NCBI RefSeq assembly: GCF_900090045.1
Contig: NC_041785.1
Coordinates: 2,147,001 to 2,211,000, forward strand
DNA from: Plasmodium malariae
Taxonomy: Eukaryota > Apicomplexa > Aconoidasida > Haemosporida > Plasmodiidae
Direction: 5' to 3'
Length of the DNA stretch: 64,000 nucleotides
Shown here: positions 1 through 11,072 of the stretch, one piece after another
How positions within the stretch are numbered: the first letter of the stretch is position 1
Layout: each line of letters starts with the position of its first letter
Position numbers and translations under genes: made by a program
Notes under the pieces: model-generated
The model's input: the letters and a program-made list of their open reading frames with translations, nothing else
The model's database searches: none
Told to the model about the DNA's origin: nothing

Positions 1-2356
1 GAATTTTTAGAAAGATTGTATATGCGTGATATAATGAAATGTTTATTCTCATATGGAAATAACAAAAAAAAGAAATTACACATTTTTTCCACATAATATA
101 AACATCCTCTTAAAAATAAGTGTACTATAAACTTTTTTAAAATAACATTTAATAATTTTGAATTAACAATAATTCTACACAATATTGAATAAAGAATTAA
201 AATGAGAGAAGAATTTTCTATATATTTATAATGTTTATATTCATTAATCAATATTAAAATTTTACAAATAATAATATTTCGGACATTCGCTTTCAGTATA
301 TTTTTTAACTCATCCATTGTTATATATGTACGATCTAGATTCAAATATATCTCAAAATACCTATGATTCTTTTTTAATACATTCGTTTTAAATATACAAT
401 AGCTTCTTATGAAGTTTCGTATGTATTCCCCATTTCTTACACACACTTTTAATGCTTTCGTGTACTTTTTCTCTTTTATATATTTTAAGTTAACTTTTAA
501 TAATGATTTCATCATATGAATTTTATATTTAATATATGTCATGTTAAATGAACTTCTTGATGTTACTGTTGGAATCATGTATTTAGAACAACGCACGTAA
601 TCTTTATTCCTAAATTCTTTTAATTCCTCTTTAATACCTTTTTGGTAAAATTTATTTATCATATACAATTCGTATGGGGTTAACGGTACAATAAACTTGT
701 AAAACTTTTTCCCTCGGTTTATTTCGCCATCTGCTGTTATGGTGTTATTCTGTTCTGCAACGATGCTACAAGGTTCCTCCACATCGACATTACTTAGCTC
801 CTCCTCTTCCATACAATAACTCCCCTCCATATCAACACTACTTCTGTCCTCACGCTTTTCACTCATACCTACTGCTCTTTGTTCTAAACTATCCTTGTCA
901 TGCCCTCCTTTTAACTGGGAGCTTCTATCATTACCTTCAGGATTAGATCTATGCTTCTTCTTTCCATCCAGCTTTTCATTTACTCTGTTAAGAAAAACAT
1001 ACTTTTCATTAGGATTTCCATAAGGTCGTAAAGGAGGCTCGTCATTCTTATTTGCGATTTTCCCTACATTCATACCTTTTCCTTTTATTCCTTCCCCCTT
1101 ATTATAATTTACACCATGAACTACATGATGTTTTACCTGATTTCTCATTTTTTGTTCATGTTTTTTATTTTGTTCCTTATAACTTTTGCACTTGTTAAAT
1201 GTGAAATCACTTATATCCGATCGTTTCTCTTCAGTGTCGTTCCTTTGGTGGGATTCTCCCCCATGGTTTGATTCATTCTTATGGTAAGCTTCACTCGTAC
1301 GATGAGTTTCATCCACAAGGGGTGCTTCCCCCCATTCATGCATTTTTACCCCCCAGTCCAGGGTATTTCTTCCTCCATAATTTAAGTTAACAATGGATCT
1401 ACTTGCGTCAGAAAGGGGGGAGATGCTCCTATGAGCATGAAAGTTCATCAAATTATGCTCTTCTTGCCCACCTTCTTGCAGTTTTACATTTTTATTTAAC
1501 CAATCGAAGTTTATGAAATTTTCTCCATTAAAATTTTTCCTTATGCCTTCATCCATACTTCTGTTCATGCTTCTGTCCATGCATCTGTTCCTGCTTCCGT
1601 CCACGTCTCCGTTCATGCCTTCATATATACCTCCACCCACGCCTTCACTTTTATCTTCACTTGATCTGCCTGATTTTTCACTACTGCATTTGTACTTGTT
1701 CACATAATACTCATTAATGAGTTGATTTTCCTTTATATAGTTACTTATGTCCAACTCGAGTGGTGATAATTCCTTTGTCTTTTTTAACTCTTCTTTTATT
1801 TCTTGGTAAAACTTATTTTCTTCTTGCTGCTCCTTTTTCTTAACTAATTCATAGTACTTTTCCCTGATAAAATCTTTGCTTAATTTTCGCTCTTCATTCC
1901 TATTTTTTTTAGCTTCTTTTATTATCTCCTTTTTAATTATTTCCATAATTTTCCCCTTATCTCTTTTACTTAAATGCAAAGTCCTTCCAAGCAGCTTATT
2001 TAAAAAGGCATCGAAGAGTTCCCCTTTGAACTTGTCTTTTACTTCATTAAGGAAGTAACTCACCTCCTCATCACTGCATCCATCTCCATTAGCACTAACG
2101 TTACCACTGATATTGTCACTTCCATTATCGCTAACACTGCCACTTCTATTACCCTTTGCTCTGACTGGTGCGATCCTTTTGATACTTTTTCCAATCTGGT
2201 TTCCACTTCCCGACATTTCAATAAAAGCCTTTTTTTTCGAATTTCCCTCACTCCTTTTATCTTTACCATCCATATACTTATTAGCATTATCCGAAAAACT
2301 GCTGCGCTTACTCATCAGGTTTGAATCGTTACCTCGTTCTTTTCCCATACAGGAAC

Positions 2357-2428
<72 letters not shown>

Positions 2429-5408
2429 TACTATTATTATTATTATTATATTATTATTATTACTATTATTATTATTACTACTATTATTATTATTATTACT
2501 ATTATTATTACTATTACTGTTACTATTACTATTACTGTTACTATTCCAATTACTGTTACTATTCCAATTACTGTTACTACTATCATTATTATTACCATTA
2601 TGGTCAGAAAAATTAAAAAATAAAGATTCATCTTTGTTGTTTGTTTTATTCCTATTTGGTAAATTCGAATAGTAAGCCAATTTCTCTTCATTTAATTCGT
2701 TCCTTTTGTTCTTGTATGTGTATTCATCATTATCTACAGAGGAGAAGTTATTTGCACTTTTCAATCTTCTGTTCTTTTTATCACTACTATTAACCTTTTC
2801 ACTTTCCTTAATTGAAAAAAGGTCATCATCAGATAACTGCGAGTGGGCAGATAAAACCTTTGCAAAGGAACGCAAATTATCCCTTGCAGATCTGTTGGAT
2901 CCTTCATCCGAATCAAACTTGAAGAAATCTTGCTTCGATAGAGATGTACCGTTTATGCGCTTTTCATCATTTCTATCATCATCCACACCTTGTTCACAGT
3001 ACGACTTCAACTTATCATCATCTGTTACGTTCTTCCCGTCCTTTACTTCCTTCCCGTCCTTTACTTCCTTCCCTTCTTTTACTTCCTTCCCGTCCTTTAC
3101 TTCCTTCCCGTCCTTTACTTCCTTCCTTTCCTTTATTTCGTTGTCAAGCTGGATAAATTTTTTTTTTATCCGTTCAATCTCGTTGTTAAACGCGTCGCAC
3201 CTTTCCGTGATGGGCTTATTTTTACCATGGTCATCACCCCCATACTGCCAATTGTTCTTCAACTCTTGCCTATCCTCATGATTCCATTTTCCTCTAAAAG
3301 ATGAGTTACCCTGTCCGTTTGTATTATCATCATTGTCATTATGCGCTTTTCGCATTCCCCTATTTGGATTATCGTCTTCATATTTTTTATCTCTTTTATC
3401 CCCTACCATGTGACTTGTTGTCTTTTTGCTTATTCTCCTGTCAGAAGATACACTATCCCATCTCCTTTCCTCATCATCTGTCTTACCTTTATAATGTATC
3501 TTACTTTTATCACGTACCTTACCTTTTTCATAATTCTTACTTTTTTTATTTTTTTTATTTTTTTCCATTCCTTCATCAGAATGCCCCCGTTCAGAAGTGT
3601 GCTTACCTAAGGAGTTACTTCTGGATGGGGTGGAGGTACACCGTGAGTCTGCTCCTGCTGTACGTTCCCCCAGAGTACCATTACTGCCACTGCTGCCTTT
3701 TCTACAGTCGTAATCACCCTCATTGGCGAACTCCATCTTTTCTTTCATTTTTCTTACTGTTGCACTACCCTCAGCATCATCTTCTGTGCGCATAGTTGAC
3801 AGAAGGTCCGAATGTAACATATACTTATGCTCCTTCATTACAAGATCGGCTGATCTACTTGCAGCAAATAGTCGTATCTCGGTTACTAAAAAAGAGATGA
3901 AATCTGTGTTCTCATTACTCTTCTTGCTTTTACTAGGTTTATAATAACTCTTCATATTATAATCATTCGAAATAGTATTATCATCACTTCTATCAATATT
4001 ATAATTCTCATTATTTGATTTCATACCGATGCATAGGGGTAATTTAAAATTACAATCAATAAAAAAGTTCGTAGCATATAAATATGTATTATAAAAAATA
4101 GCATAACCATTTTTACAAGTTTTTAAAAAATAATTATCATCACCTGTTAATACTATATATATAAGATCAATGGTTAAGTTAAAAATGATTGAAACATTGC
4201 TCCAGTAGTAATTATTTAACTTTATACTTTTTATATACTCACAAGGGAAAGAATCAAAACGAAATTTCTTATTTTTAAAATTTATTACAAAATAACATTC
4301 GTCTTTATCAAAAATTAAGTGTATACTCCATTCACATTGTTCTTCAGTTCCTTTCTGAATTAAGCAGATGCATTTTTTTTTTTTTTTTTCTTTTTTTTTT
4401 TCCCCCTTCTCATCTGCATATGTATCCTTATGCTTATCCTTGTGCTTATCCTTGTGCTTATCCTTGTGTTTATCCTTATCCTTATCTTTATACTTTTCTT
4501 TTTTTTTTTCCTTTTCATCATAAAAAAGATTTTCCTTCAACCCAATCCACATTTCAAAAGTAAACCCTTCATTATTTTCGTTAGACAAACTTTTTTGTAT
4601 TTCATTTTTTATATGTATGCTCTTTTCATTCGTGCTGTAATTCCCTCCTAACAGCTCCAAGCAGCTATCTGACTCAATCTCAATGTAACATTTACCTTTT
4701 CCGCTTAGTTTTAAGCAGTAATTTTCCTTTATCTTCTCTTCCTCATTTCCCTGAAAATAGAGTAGCTGCGTGTTCATTAGTTTGAACATCCACGGTGAGT
4801 CTACAAAATGGGGGGTGCGCGAGGAAGAAGTGAGGGGAAATAGGGAAAAAGTAGGTGAAAATAAGAATGGACAAAGAATGGGAAATAAAATGAAAAAAAA
4901 TGAAATAAAAGGAGACTAAAGAGAACAAAATGAAATAAATAGAAAAAAATGCAAAAAAAAAAAAAAAAATGCAATAAATGCGCAAATGTGGGAAGCACAC
5001 AAATACGGAGCGACAAAAAAACAAAAGGGCGTTTCCTCTTTTTGTTCAGAAAACTTTTACGGAGTTAATTTTTTTTTTTTAAAATGCTGTACCATTACCA
5101 TGCTGCTTGTAGTTTTTTATACATGCTGTTCTATTACACCCTGAATGGTCATTTAAGGTTACATCTCTACCTTCTGTACAACGATAATAAGCTACTAATC
5201 CTAGCGGGTTTTTACAAAATTCTTTTCTGATTTCGTTCCTTCCACCTAAGTCATATTCATTCTGCTCAGCCATGATATTATTATCATTCTCTTCAGTGAC
5301 TGTACTATTCTTTGACTGCTTAAAGTAACCTTGAAAAGAAAAATGCTTTTTCTTTTTTTTCTTTTCCATCTTATCAGAGTAGTTCGATTTAGCAAATAAT
5401 CTACTCAA
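1..5408 (-). CDS. Large low-complexity protein with N-terminal LamG/ConA-like domain (3' end off window, frame broken)
   Basis: I do not recognise a named family. Seen: one exon at 5408-5099 and a long second exon from 4800 down past base 1. The intron 5098-4801 runs from GTAATG to TTTTGTAG, and the join keeps frame (phase 1). The first exon carries GLVAYYRCTEG followed by a D-H-S-G turn; the second carries FTFEMWIGLKEN and later TEIRLFAASRSADLV. Together these are the strand pattern of a LamG/concanavalin-like lectin fold, split by a Lys/Asp-rich insert (KHKD repeats, about 4380-4510). The remainder is hydrophilic, with KEVKDG repeats (3040-3140) and an Asn tract. Within the Asn tract (2356-2600) the reading frame shifts at about 2446-2450. 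It resumes as a further 780 or so codons from 2350 to base 1, ending with an ordered Ile/Lys-rich segment at the window edge. No ATG opens the 5408 frame, so an upstream exon is needed. A candidate is ATG at 5720 to 5704 (17 bases), whose phase fits an acceptor ending at 5404. Confidence 0.75.
2356..2600. repeat. (ATT)n / Asn-Ser microsatellite in coding sequence
   Basis: A near-pure ATT run with ATT/ACT/GTT variants follows. On the minus strand it reads as Asn with Ser. At about 2446-2450 the phase of the triplet slips by a non-multiple of three, and this breaks the host gene. Either real slippage or an assembly error could explain it. Confidence 0.9.
3040..3141. repeat. In-frame repeat encoding KEVKDG units
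   Basis: Tandem copies of an 18-base unit (TCCTTTACTTCCTTCCCG type) encode Lys-Glu-Val-Lys-Asp-Gly on the minus strand. All copies keep frame. The segment lies in the hydrophilic middle of the LamG-domain gene. Confidence 0.85.
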
Positions 5409-7069
5409 AATGGAGAAAAAAAAAAGCTCTACGTAAAATTTAGTCTTTCCACTAAGTAGTCTTCCTTATTGCATTTGTTACTGTTTGACTGTTCTTCCTC
5501 CTGTAACTACGCTGCTTGGTTATTCGTATGTTCGGTTACACAACTACTCTCAACTATGCCGCTTTTGCCTTTACTATGTACCACTACTACCAAAGCATAC
5601 GTTCGGAAGCTTCTCCTGGGATAATAATATTTCGTACTGTACTTTTCTTCTAATATGTGCTTCTAAAAATATGTTTTTGCCAAAATTTCAAATAGCTTTA
5701 TACTATTTAATTGTACTCATGAATGTTAAAAATATTTTTTTAAAATAAGCTTTATTTGAATGAAAGCTATTTCTCTGTGTCTGTCATTAGTAGTATTTCT
5801 TTTTTTTTAATTTTAACTCTTTCTTGTGGGAAAGAAAAATATTCCTTTACTATGTTTGCCTTTTTTCAAAATGTTTTGTATTTCTCTCTTTGTAACATTT
5901 CAAGCTTTTTATAACCTCCCACAATTTATTTTTATTTTTTTTTTTTTCCCTCCCCTACCCCTCAATACATTTTATAAGTACATGTATTTTTCCCCTCTTT
6001 CAGTATTTTTCCTTTGTGTGATATTTCATTCAATTTGTTCTATATGAAGAAAAAAGAAAAAAAAAAGGGAAAAAAAATGGAAAAAAAAATGGAAAAAAAA
6101 TGGAAAAAAATATATGAGAAAGAACAATTTTCATGATAAAGCGACAAAAAAGAGGGGAGAAAATTTAGATCTTCCAAAAAACTGGAGAGGGAAGAAACAA
6201 AAAAAAAAAAATAAAATAATAAATAAATAAATAAACGGATAAACGGATAAACTGATAAACAGAAATAGATAAACAGAAACAGATAAACAGTAACAGATGA
6301 ACAGATAAACATATAAACAAATAGATAAATAAATAAAACAAAATAGTGCTAATTGAGTACAATTAATGAGTACAAACCGACAATATAAAGTCTAAAATAA
6401 TTTTGTTCATATCCTGCAGAATATGAATTCTGCTCTTTATCTGGCTTCAAAAATATAAGCTCAAGAAATTCTCCTCAAAGGGCATACTAAAATGTTTATT
6501 TTATTACAATACAATATTTTTTCAACATAGTTATATATATGTTGTATATATGCATGTACGTATGTATGTACGTATGTATGTACGTATGTATGTACGTATG
6601 TATGTATGCATGTATGTATATACGTACACCTGCTTACATGCGCATTATGTTTCTATAATGAACGTGACAAGGTGCAGTAATACATATTTTAAAATGTAGA
6701 TCATAAAATAAGTGGTACAATAAAAGTGTTATCATTTATCCTCTTCCTTTTCAGCAATGCTTTTTTTTCAACCTTGTTCCATATATGGGGGAAGGGTTAC
6801 CTCTTTTGCTGATGGTGTGTATTTATATGTATACATATACTACTACATACTAGTACTCCATAGATAATATATGTTAGTCTTATGTACTATAACAGTACTA
6901 AGTACGTCAATGAATTAGGTGAGATTTTAAAAATAGGAAAATATTTATTTTTATTTTGTCGTTGAGATGTATTATTTACTATTTTTTTTTTTTTTTTTTT
7001 ACCATTTTAAAATATTTTTTTTTTTATTGAAAACATTTTTAATTTAAAAAAAAATATACATAAGTCGAG
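5409..7069. other. Intergenic: A/T tracts and short tandem repeats, no firm gene
   Basis: This holds the possible 17-base 5' exon of the left-hand gene (5704-5720), poly-A/poly-T runs, a GATAAAC/AGATAAACAG-like repeat (6230-6320) and a GTAC/GTAT repeat (6551-6620). I see no reading frame that resembles a conserved protein. Confidence 0.6.
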
Positions 7070-7390
7070 ATGGTAAACAATGATTCCTTCACTTTTATTA
7101 TAATAGCAAACTTTATACAATCTGTTTTGGAAACCTCTTCTAAAGTTAATTGCGACGGTGCAACGTTGACAAGTTGTGGAGACGTACATTTAAAAAAAAA
7201 TTATGCACATGTTTAAAAAGTAGTTACCTGAATATATGAATGCGTTTGTATATGTATACTTAAGCGTCCAGGTGAAAACGTCTATACATTTTTTTTATTA
7301 TAAAAATATGAGCGAAGAATGTACAAAAAGAGGAGCATTCTTCAAAACTAGTAAACTTATTTTCCATATGCGTAGATGAAGCAAATAATT

Positions 7391-7427
<37 letters not shown>

Positions 7428-8689
7428 TTTTATGCACATACAAGTACATATACGTATACTTACATGTATACATGTACATATATGTAGACATATGAGACAG
7501 GAAAGGAGCATTTTTCCTTGCCCCATATATATATATATATGTATATATATGTATAAATATACATATAAGGCAAAAATATACTAAAAATGCGAATTAGAAA
7601 ATCAAGTACCCAAAATAGTGTGTACAACAATGTATATCATGTGAAAATGAATAAAGCTGTAAATCAGTAAAGATAAAAAGGTTAGGCATTAAAAAAAGAA
7701 AAAAAAGTACGGACATTTACAATTTTATTGAAAATTATCTTATCATTTTTGAAATAGTATATAAAAGAAATAACAAGACTACACAGAAAATTAAAAACCA
7801 TGAGGAAAAGATGTACATACTTATGTATATATATATATATATATATATCTTTTTTTTTTTTTTTTGCCTCATTCTCCGTCAAAGTTATATCTATTAACTT
7901 TTTACTAACATTTGACGTAATTCATGTTTGTCTTTTTTAAGTAGTTTTGCTTGTATTTTAAAATAAATACATTATCGCAGTAATGTGAAGGAGATACGTT
8001 AAATTTGCGAAGATACAAAAACGTATGTACGTGTGCATTCATGTATATCCTGTTCTTATTGGGAAATCAGAGATCTATGGTAAAACAGGGGGAATGATAA
8101 TTCATGTTCAATGGTGAACCGTGAAACGGTTAGAAATAATTAATTCAAATAAATGTTCACATTGAAAAGGTAAAATAAAGTAAATTAAGATAAATTAAAA
8201 TAGAATAAGAAAAGAGGGAGTTATCTGGGGGAATGTTTGTCAAACTGCAAGAAGCATATACAAATAAGTGCTCAAATATGTACAGAGGGAAAAATTGCAC
8301 ACGGGGTTTTCCAAATAGTGATAAATCAATAAAAAAATAAAATAAATAATAATAAAAATAAAAATAAAATAAAAATAAAAATAAAATAAAAATAAAATAA
8401 AAAAAATAAAATAAAATAAAACTATACATAATATAATATAATTTTTATGGCTAGAAAATAAAAAAAATTGAGCTAGCTATTTTTTTTTTTCCTTTTCTTT
8501 TTTTCGAACGAACATATGTGTATATTATAATAGGTATAAACACATGTACAGGTCATATCTTTTTTTTTTTTTTTTTTGCCCAAATTTTTCCTAATTAGTA
8601 AATATGTGCTCCATAGAAGTAGTCATATTCCGTGTGTTATTAAAAATAACAACAGGAAAGTAATCAACAAAAATGGGAGCGTTATGTTT
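7070..8689 (+). CDS. Putative small spliced gene (candidate only)
   Basis: Not recognised. Exon A is 7070-7172: it opens with ATG, then VNNDSFTFIIIANFIQSV. Exon B is 7313-7390: KNVQKEEHSSKLVNLFSI then CVDEANN. It sits between a TTTTTTTATTATAAAAATATGAG acceptor region and a GTAAAT donor. Both borders are phase 1 and join without a stop. The exon A donor would be GTTGTG, which is unusual; GTACAT eight bases later is phase 0 and does not fit. Possible later exons are 7753-7812, 8190-8335 (frame with SGGMFVKLQEAYTNK) and a terminal one after a TTTTCCTAATTAG acceptor at 8607. I could not phase these uniquely. Opposite-strand readings of the same stretches also stay open, including a 43-codon frame starting with ATG at 8722, so strand is not certain. 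It may be non-coding. Confidence 0.3.
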
Positions 8690-8762
8690 TACGTATAATT
8701 CGTAATTATGTTCTGTTTGCATTTTAAGCGAATTATTCGAGTTTACCCCATATTGTTCAGTT

Positions 8763-8918
8763 TCGTTCTACTTTGCCTTTTTACTCCGCTTCGTTCTACT
8801 TTGCCTTTTTACTCCGCTTCGTTCTACTTTGTCTATTTACTGCTCTTCGTTCTACTTTGTCTATTTACTGCTCTTCGTTCTACTTTGTCTATTTACTGCT
8901 CTTCGTTCTACTTTGCCA
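8763..8918. repeat. 28-bp tandem repeat, two unit variants
   Basis: There are about five and a half copies of a 28-base unit beginning TTCGTTCTACTTTG. The first copies end in CCTTTTTACTCCGC and the later ones in TCTATTTACTGCTC. Because 28 is not a multiple of three, the open frames across it are artefacts. It lies just downstream of the minus-strand gene ending at 9021. Confidence 0.9.
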
Positions 8919-9020
8919 TATTTTAATTTATTTTAAACCAGCACATGTTCCTACATTTGCCGTTTATGTGGAGCACTTGTTGGGACTTTAAAAAAAAAGA
9001 AAAAGAAAAGTGGAGGGTGT

Positions 9021-11040
9021 TTACTTGTACCCCAGGAGCTGTAGCTGAGTGAAGATGTTGCACATATCTTGAAAAGAAGACAAGGAGGAATTGTCAAAGA
9101 CTTTTTTTGTTTCATCCTTAGATATTGTATAAGTAACAGTTTTAATATTTTTATCGACATAATATAAATGCAATTTTCTTTTTGTTATACTGTCTCTCAT
9201 AATGTTATATCTACATATACCAATTAAATACCAGGAGGTTTTATAAACCTGTGTGTGCAAAAGGATGTAGTCTTCTAATATAGATTTGGCATAGTGAATC
9301 GTCAGCTGTTCATCAGTAATATACTTATGAAATGAAAAAAAAAGAATATTGTCTTTGTTCTCGTCTCCCACCGTTCCGTCTATCACGTTGCCTATCTGTC
9401 CTTCCCTTGTTCTCTTGTTGTATATATACATATCATCCACATTTTGAATGGACTCACTAAATTTATCCTTGTTAGTAGTGTAATAATCCCCTTGTTCTAA
9501 GGATACAACGTATATTCTTGAAAAACTTTTATTTATATCATCGTCTTTTTTTATATATTTATTTGTAGCTGCTTTAACATTTTGCACTCCTTTTGTATCT
9601 GTAAATAATAAAATGCTATATTCACTGTTCATATAAGAATGTTTTTCTTTTTCTTTTATATCTTCTGCAAAGGAAATTGTTTTATCCAAAGCAGCAAGTA
9701 AATTATTTATTTCTGATGATTTTTGTACTATGTCAATTTTGACATTTCCAGCATCGATATATTTATATAAATTTATTAGAACATTATTATTTGAATAATG
9801 GACTACATAATATTTATTATAAGGGAAGAAAATATTTTTTTTTAAATATTCAAAAACAATTTTTTTTTTTGATGACATGAAGGAATTAAAAAAAAATGCA
9901 TCATCAATTAAAACTATTGTAATAATACTAATAATATTTTTGTCAAAAAGTTTTTGTGATATTGATTCATAATTAATTGGAAATACTTGTTTATACGTTT
10001 TTTGAAAAGTAAATTTTTCAAAAGACTCTGAGGGGGCTGTTTTTGCAAAAAAATTTGCATTATTTTGAAAATTAGTTAAAAAGGGTTGGTATATATTATG
10101 ACAATTAACAGCTTTAAATAAAAGAAATAAATGAGATTCATATTTTTCATATTTTTTTAATACTGAAACTAAGTCATTTATGCAAGGAGTTTTTGCATTA
10201 TGCGTTAGTACCTTTTCTACATCAATATGCATAATTTTTTTAACGTTCCTTGGATTATTTTTTATGTCTACTTCGAATAGCAAATTGAATTCCTTTACTT
10301 CTTTTGGAATTATTAGCGGAAATTGTATTGTAGAATGTTTGTTAGATGATTTGTATGAATTCATTTGGTATATAATATGTTTTTCTTCCGCTTTATTTGA
10401 GCATTCATGAAAAACCAAATTGTAACAGGAGGTATACATAAAAGCATCACATGTATCAGTGAGTTGTACCTTTGTCGAAGTTTTTCCGCTAATAGGAATA
10501 CTGTTAGTAGCAGAAGAAGGAGGAAGGAATGTCAACTTGATGTCGATCTCTTTCTCATCATAAATGAATAAATCCAAATAAAAGATATATTTATTATCTT
10601 CCACTTTTTCTTTATAATATAAATTACTTATATATATTTTTTTATTCTCTATAGGATAAACAAATAAAGTCTGTGCCTCCTTTACATATTTACCTTCTTT
10701 ATTTAAACAACTAAGAGTACATTTCCAGTATTCATTATTTTGATACTTCTTTACATCTATTGCAAATTGTATGACATCATTGTTTTTTATTAAATTTGCT
10801 TCAATCTGTAATTTGTGTTCATCCTCTTCTACCGGTTTGTATAGAGAGTTTGGTAATATTAAACTGTGGTTGTAAATGTTTAGTCTGTTTTCACTCTTTG
10901 TAATGGCGGACGTAAACCTGTGAATAGATTGAAGCTCAACTAGGCATTTGTTAAAAATATGCCCTATTGAGAAATTCAGTTTGAGGCTTAGGACCAGCGG
11001 GTTTTCCAGCAAACCGTGGGCGTTCATCGGCTGCCGTAGG

Positions 11041-11072
<32 letters not shown>

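Noticed and set aside
2113..2623. Leu/Tyr/Ile-rich open frames on the + strand
   Set aside because: They are read-through of the (ATT)n tract opposite the real minus-strand gene.
4743..5024. Phe-rich minus frames
   Set aside because: They lie in the T-rich intron 5098-4801 of the LamG-domain gene.
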